The position numbers and the translations under genes are program-made. A DNA stretch of 64,000 bases from Candidatus Altimarinota bacterium. GTDB taxonomy: Bacteria > Patescibacteriota > Gracilibacteria > BD1-5 > UBA6164. Location of the stretch: positions 133,086 to 197,085 of the forward strand of contig JAQVFO010000001.1 of NCBI GenBank assembly GCA_028697205.1, given 5' to 3'. The notes below the pieces were generated by a model. The model saw only the letters and a list, made by a program, of their open reading frames with translations. It searched no databases and had not been told where the DNA came from. Each line of letters begins with the position of its first letter. Position 1 is the first letter of the stretch. Of the stretch, positions 22,194-32,796 are shown one piece after another.

Positions 22194-23183
22194 TTATTCA
22201 AAGCTTAAACTTAATTTAGGGTTTCTAATTATTTCATATCTTATATTTTCAAGAAAATCTCTTAAATTAGCTCATTTTAAGATAATTTTATGGTGAAATT
22301 GGTTATTTTTTCTAAATCATTTTGAGTTAAGTATTATTTCGAAGTCATTTTTAGAATTAATTATGTCTAATTTATTTTTCAAAATCTTACAAAAATTTAG
22401 TGATTTTTCTTCGCTTGGATCTCTATATTCCAAAATTGCAAAATCATTAAAAGGAGGGTATCAAAATAATTTTCTTTCTTCTATTGTTTTTTTAAAAAAA
22501 TCTTTGTAATTGTCTTCACATATAGATTTTATAGTTTCATTGTTATTTAAAAATGTTTGAATAATTATCTCTTTATCATCAATATTTCTTCATCTTCAAA
22601 TTAATTGCTTTATATTGTTATAAGTTATTTCTTCTATATTATATTTTGGTATTACAAGTTCTTGCTCAAGTAATATAACAGCAATTAAATCTACATCTTG
22701 AAAGTCAAATCAAGTAGTTATCATTTTTGTTCAGATTATTATTTGAGAGTTATATAATTTATTTAAAGCATTATTTTTATCAGTTTTGTTTTTTATTGAG
22801 TCTGTATCAAGTCTAAATATGCTAATATTAGGAAATATTTTTTTTAAAGAATTTTCGATTTGTTCAGTTCAAACTCATGCAAAATCTAAATTTGTACTAG
22901 AACATTTTTCACAACGTAAATCAATATCTTTTGTAAATCAACAAATATGACAAACAAGTTTTTTTGGGTTATTATGAACTGAAATTGAAATGTCACAATT
23001 TAAACATTTATATAAATGCTGACAATCTTTACAAAATAAACAATTAAATTCTCATCTACGATTAATATAAATTATTGTTTTTTTTCATTTCTTAATATTT
23101 TCATCAATTTTTTGAAGTAAAGTATTTGATAAATATTTGTTTTGTTTACTTCAATCTTGTGTTAAATTTATTATGTAATACAT
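22194..23183 (-). CDS. priA: C-terminal half of primosomal helicase PriA, 329 aa
   Basis: It begins at the level of the PriA zinc-binding region and lacks the DNA-binding domain and the first helicase lobe with Walker A. The zinc Cys pairs are present: CKDC, CLNC, CHIC and CEKC. The second lobe follows with GVGTEQIENSLKKIFP (family GtExveelL...fP), LIGTKMITTGFDFQDV as the motif V region, and a motif VI-like QLIGRGRN. The C-terminal domain matches ERKLFGYPPFNDFA. An in-frame stop lies just upstream of the ATG, so this is not a hidden longer gene. No N-terminal half is seen nearby. It cannot hydrolyse ATP alone. Confidence 0.85.
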
Positions 23184-23336
23184 AAAAAGTAGATAGTGAA
23201 TAGTTATAAGTTTAGTTTATATGTAAATGATTATTTTGCAATAAAAATTATTAGATATATTTTCTTTTAGTCAATATGAAAAATTTGCAATAAATTTTAT
23301 TAAAGTTAATATCTATAATATTTTTAATTAAATTTT

Positions 23337-23702
23337 ATGATTGAAAAAAAGAATTTAACTCCGGAGGAAAAACTTGAGTATATTTATGAGTATGTAAAAA
23401 GTGAGAAAAAAAATAATATAATAAAATTAATTGTAAAATCAATTTTTCGGTTATTTTTACTATTATATTTCCTTTATACTTATTTTATTTTATGGCCAGA
23501 GGTAAAAACTAATTATATAGAACCAATTTTGAAGCCATTTTGAATTCAAAGCTTTTCAGTTCCTGAGTTTAAAAAGTTTTTCTCAAATTTTTCTAGTTCT
23601 ACATGAACAAAATCAAATGAAGATTGAATACAAATTTGAGATACTTGAATTAAATTAGATCAATCAAAGATAGATCAAATTAAAAAACTTATTTGAAAAT
23701 AA
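23337..23702 (+). CDS. Small membrane protein with one segment, 121 aa
   Basis: Acidic N-terminal region (LTPEEKLEYIYEYVKSEKK), one membrane segment (residues ~33-55, LFLLLYFLYTYFILW) and a Ser/Lys-rich C-terminal domain. I do not recognise it. The same upstream strand carries another small membrane protein 20 nt downstream, and the two probably form an operon. Confidence 0.75.
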
Positions 23703-23722
23703 TTATATTTTAAAGTTTATAT

Positions 23723-23950
23723 ATGGAAATAATAGTAAAAATTTTTTATTCAGTTCTTTTAATCTGATTCTGATATTTATTAATTAGGTATAGAAGAAAT
23801 GTTCATAGTTGGACAGGGAATTGGGTATGGGCAGAAAAGTATTTATGATCTTGAGGAACTTATGTAGCTTTAACTTTTTTTTGACTTTTTTTAATTTTTT
23901 TGTGAGCAATATATCCTTTTTGATGATTAGCTTTACTAAGTTGAAAATAA
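23723..23950 (+). CDS. Small membrane protein, 75 aa
   Basis: Two hydrophobic segments flank a short Trp/Gly-rich loop (HSWTGNWVWAEKYLGSGGTY). The second half is a continuous apolar helix ending GGLALLSGK. I do not recognise it. It is too short under the standard code because TGA interrupts it nine times. Confidence 0.7.
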
Positions 23951-24060
23951 ACCTATTTTTAACATATTTAATTAATAAGTAAATTAAAAAATTTAAATTT
24001 ATTAGTTTTTTATGTTTTTTTGTATAAAATTTCCTAAATTTAATATTAACAAAGATTTAT

Positions 24061-25635
24061 ATGAATTTTAAAAGAATTTTAGCATTTTTTTTAGTTACTT
24101 ATAGTTGTTTTTGATTTTTTGTAAATACTTATGCTTTAGAAATTAATGTATCTCCTTCACTTACTGGTATTTCTACTACTATTTGACAAGATAGTGAAAT
24201 TACAAGGAAAGATTTTTTCTTATTTTTATCAAATTATTTTAAAGCTGGTGTTCCTAAAACTTATTCTTACATTGATTTAAATTTTAAAGACGTTTGATTA
24301 GATAAAGATTTAAAAGAATCATTACAAATTCTTGTTTATTTAGATATTATTGAAAATAAAGATATAAAAATATTTCCTTCTAGACCTTTAAATGCAAATG
24401 TTTTTTATAATTTTATAGATAGTAAATTTGATGTTTATGCAAATCCAGACTCTGAAACTGAAAATCAACTTAAACAAAGAAACACAAAAGAGTCTGATTT
24501 AACAAATGCTAAATATACAATTGAACAATTACAAGCTTATTTAGATAGTCAAAAACAAGCAAAAGTTTTATCAACAAAACAAAAAATATTTACAGATGTT
24601 TATGAAACGCTTTTAACATCTCATTATGACAAGGATAAATTATCTGAGGATAAACTTATAGATTCTGCAATTGATGGGTTAACAAAATGAACAAATGATA
24701 AATTTACTACTTATTTTCCACCAACTGAAAGCAAAACTTTTGAAGAAGATTTAAATGGTAAATATGAGTGAATCTGAGCATATGTTGATATGGAAGTGCC
24801 TTGAGAGTTTAAAATAATTTCACCTATTTCTTGAACTCCTGCAGAATTATCATGATTAAAATGATGAGATATAGTTTTATCAGTTGACTGAAAAGAAGTT
24901 ACAAAAGAAAATACATTAAAAGAGGTTGTTTCATGGGTAAAATGACCTGCATGAACTAAAGTTGTATTAAAAGTAAAAAGATGAGAAGAAATTTTAAATA
25001 TTGAAATTACTAGAGCAAGAATTGTTATTAAAGAAGTTGAGTATAAAGAAATGGATTGAAATATTTTTTATATTCAAATAAAAACTTTTTGAGATACAGT
25101 TAAATCAGAATTTGTTGATGCAATTGATAAATTAAAAGAAGACTGAAATGTTAAAACAATTATTTTGGATTTAAGAAATAATCCTTGAGGATACCTTGAT
25201 CAAGTAACTGATATGCTTTCATATTTTGTTCCACTTGATATGCCTACAGCAGTTGTAAAATATAGAGATTATCAAGTTGCTTATAAATCTAGATGATATG
25301 ATTTAATTGATTTTTCTAAATATAAAATAATTATTTTACAAAATTGATGAACTGCCTCTGCTTCAGAAATAATGATTTGAACTATAAAAGATTATTATCC
25401 AAATGTTATATTAGTTTGAGAAAAAACATACTGAAAATGATCTGTTCAAACTATAAAACCTTATACAGATGGTTCAGCTTTGAAATATACTATTGCTAAA
25501 TGGTTTACTTGAAAAACTGAAACGTGAATTGATGCGATTGGTATTAGTCCAACAGTTGAAGAAGTAATAAGTGAAGAAAAATTCAAGGAATGAATTGATA
25601 CTCAAATGCAAAAAGCACTTGAATTAGCTAAATAA
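24061..25635 (+). CDS. S41 family C-terminal processing protease, 524 aa
   Basis: Secreted serine protease. Signal peptide 1-22 ends at NTYA. Residues ~75-210 are an unusual N-terminal helical region, followed by a PDZ domain (YEGIGAYVDME, SGLKGGDIVLSVDGKEV). The S41 catalytic core has DLRNNPGGYL, the active-site Ser in GGTASASEI (429-437) and the catalytic Lys in EKTYGKGSVQT (Lys459). CtpA-type enzymes cut C-terminal regions of envelope proteins. It is followed 22 nt later by a secreted transglutaminase-like protein, so the two are likely co-expressed. Confidence 0.93.
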
Positions 25636-25657
25636 GTTTTAAAAATTATAAAAAATC

Positions 25658-27448
25658 ATGTTTAAAAAAATTATTTTAATACCTTTTTTGTTTTCTTTAG
25701 TTTTTTTTACAAATTATTCATATGCTTTAGATACTAGCACTTGAGCTGTATTAAATGCATATAATAGTTTTATTTTAAAAATTGAAAGTAAACTAAATTT
25801 AAATTCTCAACTTGATTTACTTGAAAAATTGTCACTTAAACTTGAAGATATTTTAAAATCAAAATCATTAACAACAAAATCAATAATATTATTACAAGAA
25901 TTAGATAAATTAAATGATTCTAAACTTAAAGAAATAAAAACAAAACTTAATATTGAACCATATATTGATGTTGCTCAATTAGAAATTGAAGATAAAGAGA
26001 AACAGAAATTTAAAGATCTTAAAGATATAGCAGTTTTACCAAAATATGTATCAGATCTTTTGTGATATAATAGAAAGTATATTTATGTTATTTTTTCAGA
26101 AAATAGTCAATCATTTGAGTTTTTATCTAGTGATAATAATATAAAAAGAATTATTTTTTCAAAATATTATGAGCTAAATGATTGAAACTTTAATTATATT
26201 AAATCAAAACCATGAATTATATTTTTATATAATTGAAATTATGTTTTTGTTGATGATTACAAAGAAGAAGAAAAAATACCATATTCACAATCTAAAGATT
26301 ATTTTAAATGAGTTATTTTAACTCCAAATTTTAATATTTTTGAAAAAAATTGAAATTATTATTTCTATAAAATTACACAATTTAATTATATAAAAGATTC
26401 TTATTGATTTTATCTAAAAACTTTTGAAAAACTTTGATATAATACAAAAGATTTAATTGTTTATAAAAATAATTGAGTTTATACTTTTTCTTCTAGTTTT
26501 CAAGAACAAAAACTTATTAGCTCTGATATTATACAAAATATAGTTGATAAAAGTAAATTTCTAAGTTATGTTAGTAGTGATAAAAGAGATTTGAATTATG
26601 ATACTGATTCATATTTTAAAAGCCTAAAAAATATTTCTATAAATTTAACAGAATGATTAACTAAAGAAAATAAGATTAAGGCTATATATTGACGGATATT
26701 AAATAATATTACATATACTAATCCAATTGATTTAAATAAAAAAGAAATATTTTCTTGAATTGATACATTTAAAAATAAAGATTGAGTTTGTGAATGATAT
26801 GTAAAACTAATGGCTTATATGCTTATGTTTTCTTGAATTGAAGATATTGATGTAATTTTATGATATGTAATTAATGCATCAGATTTTCCTGAGTTATGAC
26901 ATGCTTGGGTAAAAATATGAACTTATTACTATGATCCTACATTTGATGATCCAATATGAAATGTTCAAGCAAAATCATTTGAAAATTATTCATATTATAA
27001 ACTTCCAGCTGATTTATTTTATACAAATAGATATGATATTTGAGATTTACCTGAAGAATTAAAAACTAAATCAAAAGATGAGTTAAATAATATTGTCTAT
27101 AAAAACTTATTTAATTTGATATGAAAATATGGTAATTCAAACTATAATTTGATGAAATATCCTTTATTCTTACATAATAATTGATTGAATTATGATGTAA
27201 AAGTAACACTAGCTAAGTTGGAAGACATTCTTACAACATATTATGTTAATTGACCTGATATGAGTTATATCTATAACTGAAAAAAATACTTAATTAAGAA
27301 AATGAAATTTTTTACAATAAATGATGAGAATATAAATAATGTTTTATATTCTATAAACTATGATTTGAATTGAAAATATTTTTTAAAATGGGATTTATGA
27401 AATTGAAATATTGAATATAGATTAGCATATGATTTTGAAACATTTTAG
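25658..27448 (+). CDS. Secreted transglutaminase-like protein, 596 aa
   Basis: Signal peptide (FKKIILIPFLFSLVFFTNYSYA), a Lys/Leu-rich helical region to ~130, then a long Tyr/Phe/Asn-rich beta region. The transglutaminase core carries the catalytic triad: Cys378 in KDGVCEGYVKLMAY, His415 in GHAWVKIG and Asp426 in YYYDPTFDD. The motif is typical of bacterial TGc domains, which include peptidases and cross-linkers acting outside the cell. It is the last gene after the S41 protease. Its stop overlaps the convergent gene by 4 bp. Confidence 0.88.
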
Positions 27449-27693
27449 TTTCTTTTTGGGCTTGCAAGTTTTTCTAAAAGTTTCCTTGTTTCTAAACTAA
27501 TGGAAACTTTTTTTAATACTATATCATGATATAATCATTCATAGATTGATGAAAAGTATTCATAAGCTTTCGTTTCTGATGATTCAGGATATTTTTCTTT
27601 TATTTCTTGTAATAATCTATAAATAAAATCTTGAGAGTCATATTGATTTTTAATCTGTTTAACTGAACTTTCTATAGAGAAAATATCACTCAT
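27445..27693 (-). CDS. Small hypothetical protein, 82 aa
   Basis: ATG 27693, TAA 27447-27445. It is highly charged and probably all-helical (SVKQIKNQYDSQDFIYRLL). It has no glycine-rich loops and only one TGA codon. No family recognised. It ends in the tail of the transglutaminase gene. Confidence 0.6.
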
Positions 27694-27759
27694 ATATTTA
27701 TATTATAAAATTAAGTAATTATATATTATAAATATATGAAAAGACAAAAACTGAAAAAA

Positions 27760-29547
27760 TTAAGACAATTTATTAATAATGTTAATTTTCAGATTACTAT
27801 CATTAATTTTTAGATAAAAATTTGTTATACTTCACTTACAAATCAAAGGAAATCTTATCTTTTTCTTTTCCTCAATTAGTTTTACTAATGGAATTATAAT
27901 TTTTCAAAGCATTTCATTTTTGTTTGAGGTATAACTTGAAATAGGAAATTCAGTTGAGCAAATATCTTTTCACTTGTTTTCTAAAAGAATTTCAAGAATA
28001 TCAATAGTTGTATTTTGACTATGTAATTCCTTTGAAGTTAATTTTTCTCAGTCTAGAAATATTTTTCTGTTAATTAAATCAAGAGTCAATCATTCTGGTA
28101 AATTATCTTCAATTTTTGTTATATCATTGATTATACTACTTCATTTATTTGTTTTAAGAATATAACTGCTTTTTGATATAAATTCGGAATAAACATTGTT
28201 TTCTATATCTTGTTCGACTTTTAGTCATTTGCTTTCTATTCAGTCAATCCAATTTGCATAAATCAATTTTACTCAAGAAACTTCATCTTTTGCTTTATCT
28301 ATAGAAACTAGTAAGTTTTTTCTAAATCATTCTAATGGTAAAGTAAATATAACAGTTCATCACATAACAGATGTATCACTTGGGGCTATTCATATAGATT
28401 TACTTTTTCAACTAAAAATTTGAAGTAAATTATCTATAAATTTTGCAAAAGTTGATGATCTTTTTCTTGTTATATAGTTTCAAAATCTTACTTTATTTAT
28501 CACATCTATAAAGTTTTTCATTGTACTTTCTGTATATGAAGATGAATATAATCTAATCATTATGTTTAACATCTCTAAACTAAGAGCTCACATAAGTTTT
28601 CAATATGTTTCTTTAAATTCATCTTCTACTCATTCTTTTACAAAAGTTTTATAAAATATTGGCTTTCTAATTGGAAGAGTGTTTTCTAAATCTTTTTCAA
28701 AATAGCTAACTAATTTATCTTTTATTTCTTCTGTCCAATTATATGAATTTTCATTTGTATCAATTATATGATCTGTTAAGACTGGAGAACCTGAGTAAAT
28801 AACTCAGTAATCAATTGGTATAAAAGGAACTGAAGGTAAAGTTTTATCTAATGTATTTAATCTATATCAATAGTACTTAATTTTATCTATATCTAGATTC
28901 TGTAAATCATCTTCTATGTCTTCAGTAAATGAAACAATAGGATAATATGAATCAAAAAAAGAAGCTATTTGATTTTCTATTTTATTTACTCTTTTTCATA
29001 AATCTTTGTTTAATTTAAGTGTTTTTCTAAATAATTTATCAACATTTGTATTTGCATTTAAAAAGTCATTTATATCTATATTTTCAGAGTTTACATAAGT
29101 ATTTCATGAATAATACTTTTCAAGTCAAATAATTATAAGAAGTGTAACAACTGATGAAAATCATAATCAAATTCATCTAGATAATTCAGTTAAAATATTT
29201 ATTTCTATTCATCATTTTTTTTGTATTTCTTTAAAATATTCTTTGTTGAAATAATCACTATATTGCTGAAAAAATGGTGCATATTCAACTATTTTACTAT
29301 TTATAAATTTATCATCATTTATATCTAGATAAGATATTTTATTAAAGTTTATTTTTTTATCACTTATCTTATTTACTCAAAGATATATTCTTAGAGGTAA
29401 TTTTTGTTTAATTCTTATTCACTTATAGTTTGAAAATACATCTCAAGCCCAATTTAAAATTAGAGGTAAAGAAATAACAGAATTGTTTTTTCTGTAGAAA
29501 TTCTCATAATTTTCTTTAAACTGAAATTTTAGTTTTGAGGATTTCAT
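27760..29547 (-). CDS. GHMP-kinase-like protein with conserved C-terminal domain, 595 aa
   Basis: The N terminus has ISLPLILNWAGDVFSNYKG, similar to the GHMP start (aPgrv...GeH.dy..G), and then the phosphate loop ELSRGIGLGFSSVVTLL. DTSVMGGTVIFTLP near residue 410 fits the GHMP C-terminal Gly motif. The last ~110 residues are the domain shared with the plus-strand paralog at 30998: DGEKLTSKELHSQNTTIDIL, SYTSNKNEMLGKIIIPL, CKGSITNFYLKI. These ends are about two-thirds identical in my alignment, whereas the kinase parts barely align, so the C-terminal domain is under stronger constraint. It lies 24 nt after a PLP enzyme of the threonine-synthase type, as homoserine kinase often does. Substrate unknown. 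Confidence 0.7.
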
Positions 29548-29571
29548 ATTTCTTTATTTAAATAATAAATA

Positions 29572-30672
29572 TTAATTTTCAAGTCACTTTCAAGTTGAAA
29601 TTATTATTATTTTTGAATTTAAATTTATATTTGGTCTATTATTTGAAATAAAAGTAGCAAAAGTAACTGCAGCAGAGTTTTCACATCTAACTCAAAATTT
29701 TTCAATTATATTTTTTACTTTTGAAATATCTTCATTTCATACTTCTGTATATATGTTTCACTGTTCTGTAAATATTTTGTATAGAATTGGTAAAACAGCA
29801 GTAAAAGGTGTAGTTAACTTTTCAGCTAAACTATTTTCTTCATAATTTTTAATCTGATATTCATCAACTCAGTATTTTAGTGCATATGCTAATGGATGTT
29901 CTTTTTCAGGTGCCACTGCAATTATTTTTGTTTTCATTCAAAGTTCTTTTATAGCTAACCAAATTCAAATAATTATATCTCAACTACCACAAGGGACAAC
30001 AACATAATCGGGATTTTCATCTTTCATTTCATAGAATAATTCCTTATAAGCATTAATACTTACAGGTTCAAAACTATTTGTAACTGCCCAAGTATGCTTC
30101 CAATTTTTTAGTCTTTCATATTTGTCATATTCTTCAACTATTTGTTTGAAATCTCTAGGTCTTAGTATTCAATTAAATCTAGATCAATCAATTGATATAA
30201 CTTCTCACCATTCTTTAAGTGAACTTTTTCTTTCTTTTGATACCCAAGGAAAAATTAGGCTTGTATAATCAATTCAGGCTCTACTACAATATCTTCATAA
30301 ACTATATCAAGCATTTCAAGCAGTTAGACAAACTATTTTATCTACATTATTTTCTATTGCTACATTTATTATATATTCACTTCTTCTATCCTTGTGAGTT
30401 CAGTATGGATTGTATGATTCATCTTTTATCAACATATTTCATAATCATAAAATTGAAGCAACCTCTTTGTTTTCAATTAATGGAGTTTTTCAAGCTCAAT
30501 AAGATATATGTACTTTTTTAAATGGTACTAAACTTTCAAATCATTCGACTTTATATCATCATTCTAAAACTAAATTGCTATATTTTGAATCATTAGCTTC
30601 AGGATTACTAAAAACATTTAGTCAAAAAGGAAATTCTTTTCATGTTTTTACACATTTTAATATCATTGTCAT
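29572..30672 (-). CDS. Threonine-synthase-like PLP-dependent enzyme (fold type II), 366 aa
   Basis: Contains the lysine that binds pyridoxal phosphate in DESYNPYGTHKDRRSEY, then TAGNAGYSLGRYCSRAG (the substrate-binding Asn loop), and CGSGDIIIGIWLAIKEL for phosphate. These fit threonine synthase, threonine dehydratase or cysteine synthase; THKDR resembles threonine synthase (family form ..SFKDR). The N terminus begins TMILKCVKTGKEFPFG, with one Cys, and no zinc set is seen. It is the first gene of the operon with the GHMP-like protein, which would make homoserine kinase plus threonine synthase a natural guess, but the kinase is too diverged to assert it. Confidence 0.8.
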
Positions 30673-30693
30673 ATATTCTTAATTAAAGAAATA

Positions 30694-30742
30694 AAAAAAA
30701 GAGTTAAAAACATTAGGTATTGATATTTTTCACTCTTTTTTT
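30694..30742 (-). terminator. Terminator-like hairpin in the leader of the PLP-enzyme operon
   Basis: Arms AAAAAAAAGAGTTAAAAA and ATTTTTCACTCTTTTTTT form a long stem with flanking U tract on the minus transcript, ending only ~20 nt before the ATG at 30672. No gene ends here, so it must act either on the minus-strand leader (attenuation) or on the opposite strand. A short ORF overlaps it. Confidence 0.6.
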
Positions 30743-30820
30743 AATAGTATTGTATAAAAAGTTTGTACAAAAGGCGGATATTTCAAAAATTAAATTGGCT
30801 TGTAATAGCGATATTCGCAT
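30713..30820 (-). CDS. Possible 35-residue leader peptide overlapping the hairpin
   Basis: ATG 30820 to TAA 30715-30713, stopping in the loop of the hairpin. Its codons include CGA, TCG, GCC and TCC, unlike ordinary genes of the window, so the segment could equally be structured RNA. The peptide has five Ile and three Thr, not enough to prove a thr-type leader. There is no visible Shine-Dalgarno site. A small RNA is a fair alternative. The region 30743-30997 otherwise holds only A/T-rich upstream sequence and no other gene. Confidence 0.3.
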   Translation of the reverse strand: MRISLLQANLIFEISAFCTNFLYNTIKKRVKNINT

Positions 30821-30997
30821 ATTTTTTAATTTTAAAAATTAAATTATTATATTATATATTTATTTTTGATTAAAAGTCAAATTGAAAATCATATAATAAA
30901 ATTACATTAGTCAAGAGTAAAATTTTATATATTTATTTTTTGCAATTAATCATTTAATTACTATATTATTTATAGTTTTATAATTCAAATTATTAAT

Positions 30998-32734
30998 ATG
31001 ACAAGAATTGAAATGAACTCGTTATCATTACAAAAACACTTTTCAGAAGTATATAGAGATTTCTTTGCAAGAAATGACTTAGTTTTGAGTTGATGTTTCA
31101 ATTTTCCTTGGGGATATGAGTCATGAAATAACTCAGAAACATATATTAGAATGAAATCTGCATTGCCATTGAGATATTATGTTTGAATTAAGTTAAAAAA
31201 TGATTTAAAAGTAAAATTTAATAATATAAGTTTTTTTGATATATTATGAAAAAAATTTGAAGTAACTAAATATATAAACGTAAATAAGGAAGAAAAATTA
31301 ATTTCAGAACTATTACAAAATGAATTAAATAAATTATGATTAAAAACATGAATTGAAATTGAATTATTATCTGAAACATCTAGAGGTCATTCATTTTGAT
31401 TTTCTTGAACATCTGCAGCAATAATTTCATACTGAATATATAAAATTTTTGATTTTTTAAATTGAAAATCTTTTATTAAGAATGCAGATTTCTTAGAAAC
31501 TAATTTTAAGAAAATTTTTTCACTTGCTTGAAAAATTGATTATATATCAAGATACTGAGATACTTATGGACACAATTCGATTTTTACATTAAAACCAAGT
31601 AATTGAATATCATTTCTTTTAACAAATAAAATTGATTTTGATGAAGAATTTATTGATAAAATTGATAAAATACCTTTTGAATATAAAAGTATAGAAAATA
31701 ATGATATAGATTTACCATTTGATTACTTTATTATATTTTCATGATTGCCAACAGATACAAAGCAGGTAGAATATTATAAGAAATTAGAACTAAGTGAAAA
31801 TGATTTATCAGAATTTGTTAAAAATGATTTAAAAAATATTGATGATTATACTATAAATAAATTTAAAGATAATTATGTTATTAATTCTACAAAATTTGAT
31901 ATTATAAATATTGAAAATTTAAAAACTTTGAATTATTTTTTTAAAATTTATAAAAAACCTTATAATGAAAATTTAATTAATAGTTTTATAGAAAGTATTA
32001 ATAATCGTAGATGAGTTATTTGATTACTTGAAAAGCAAAGTTGATTTGCAGATGATTTTAATCATTTTTTTAGAAATAATAGATCAAATTATAATGAAAT
32101 AATGTGAATTTCTCCTGCTTATTCATGAAAATTATGATGAGGGTATATAGTTGTAACAAAATCTTGATTATCTAGAAATACAATTTTAAAAACAATTAAT
32201 GATTTAAAGTTAGCTTACCCAAATGTTGAAATTGAATATTGTTCATATATAGATTGACCTTCAAATGATTGAGTATTAGTAGAACAATTTATATCAAATG
32301 AAATTTATTCAAAATATATTGATAAAAATAAGATTCAATATAAAGATAATAAATGAAATAATTATTTATGAGATTACTCAGATTTAATAGAAAAACAAAA
32401 TAACTGACTGCTTTTTGATATGATTAATAATAAAATTTATTTAAATTGAGAGAAACTTACATCAAAAGATATTCATTCACAAAATACAACAATTGAGATT
32501 GTTACAAAACTTTTAGAAAATATTTGAGAAGAAATTTCAAATAAAGAATTTTCTGTATCAAGTTATTCAACTAATAAAAATGAAATGCTTTGAAAAATAA
32601 TTTTACCACTTATTAAATTAATAGAAGAAAAAACTTGAGAAAAATTATCTTTAGTTTGTAAATGAAGTATAACAGATTTTTATGTAAAAATGTGAGAAAT
32701 AAATTTAACTATATGAATAATTAAAAAACTATAG
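30998..32734 (+). CDS. GHMP-kinase-like protein with conserved C-terminal domain, 578 aa (paralog of 27760-29547)
   Basis: Start ATG 30998, divergent from the PLP-enzyme operon. The GHMP phosphate loop is RGHSFGFSGTSAAIISY (129-145). A C-terminal GHMP glycine motif YSGKLGGGYIVV is present. The last ~105 residues, from about 474, are nearly the same as in the minus-strand paralog: LNGEKLTSKDIHSQNTTIEI, NEMLGKIILPLIKLIEE, CKGSITDFYVKM. The domain pattern (short strand, helix, helix, Gly-rich hairpin) resembles an OmpR-type winged helix, so a regulatory role is conceivable. It is followed by a terminator directly before the NACHT gene. Confidence 0.7.
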
Positions 32735-32754
32735 ACAATTTTTGATAAAAAAGG

Positions 32755-32796
32755 AAAAAAGAGGTATAATTAATATGTAATTAACCTCTTTTTTAA
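32755..32796 (+). terminator. Terminator between the GHMP-like gene and the NACHT gene
   Basis: Arms AAAAAAGAGGT and ACCTCTTTTTT with further A/T pairs (AATTA / TAATT) and a small loop. It ends 2 nt before the ATG at 32797, so it can also occlude the NACHT start and set its expression low. Confidence 0.8.

Noticed and set aside
22194-23183. Sequencing frameshift hiding the first half of priA
   Set aside because: Upstream bases in all nearby frames show no PriA-like sequence and the in-frame stop precedes the ATG by about 30 nt; truncation seems real here.
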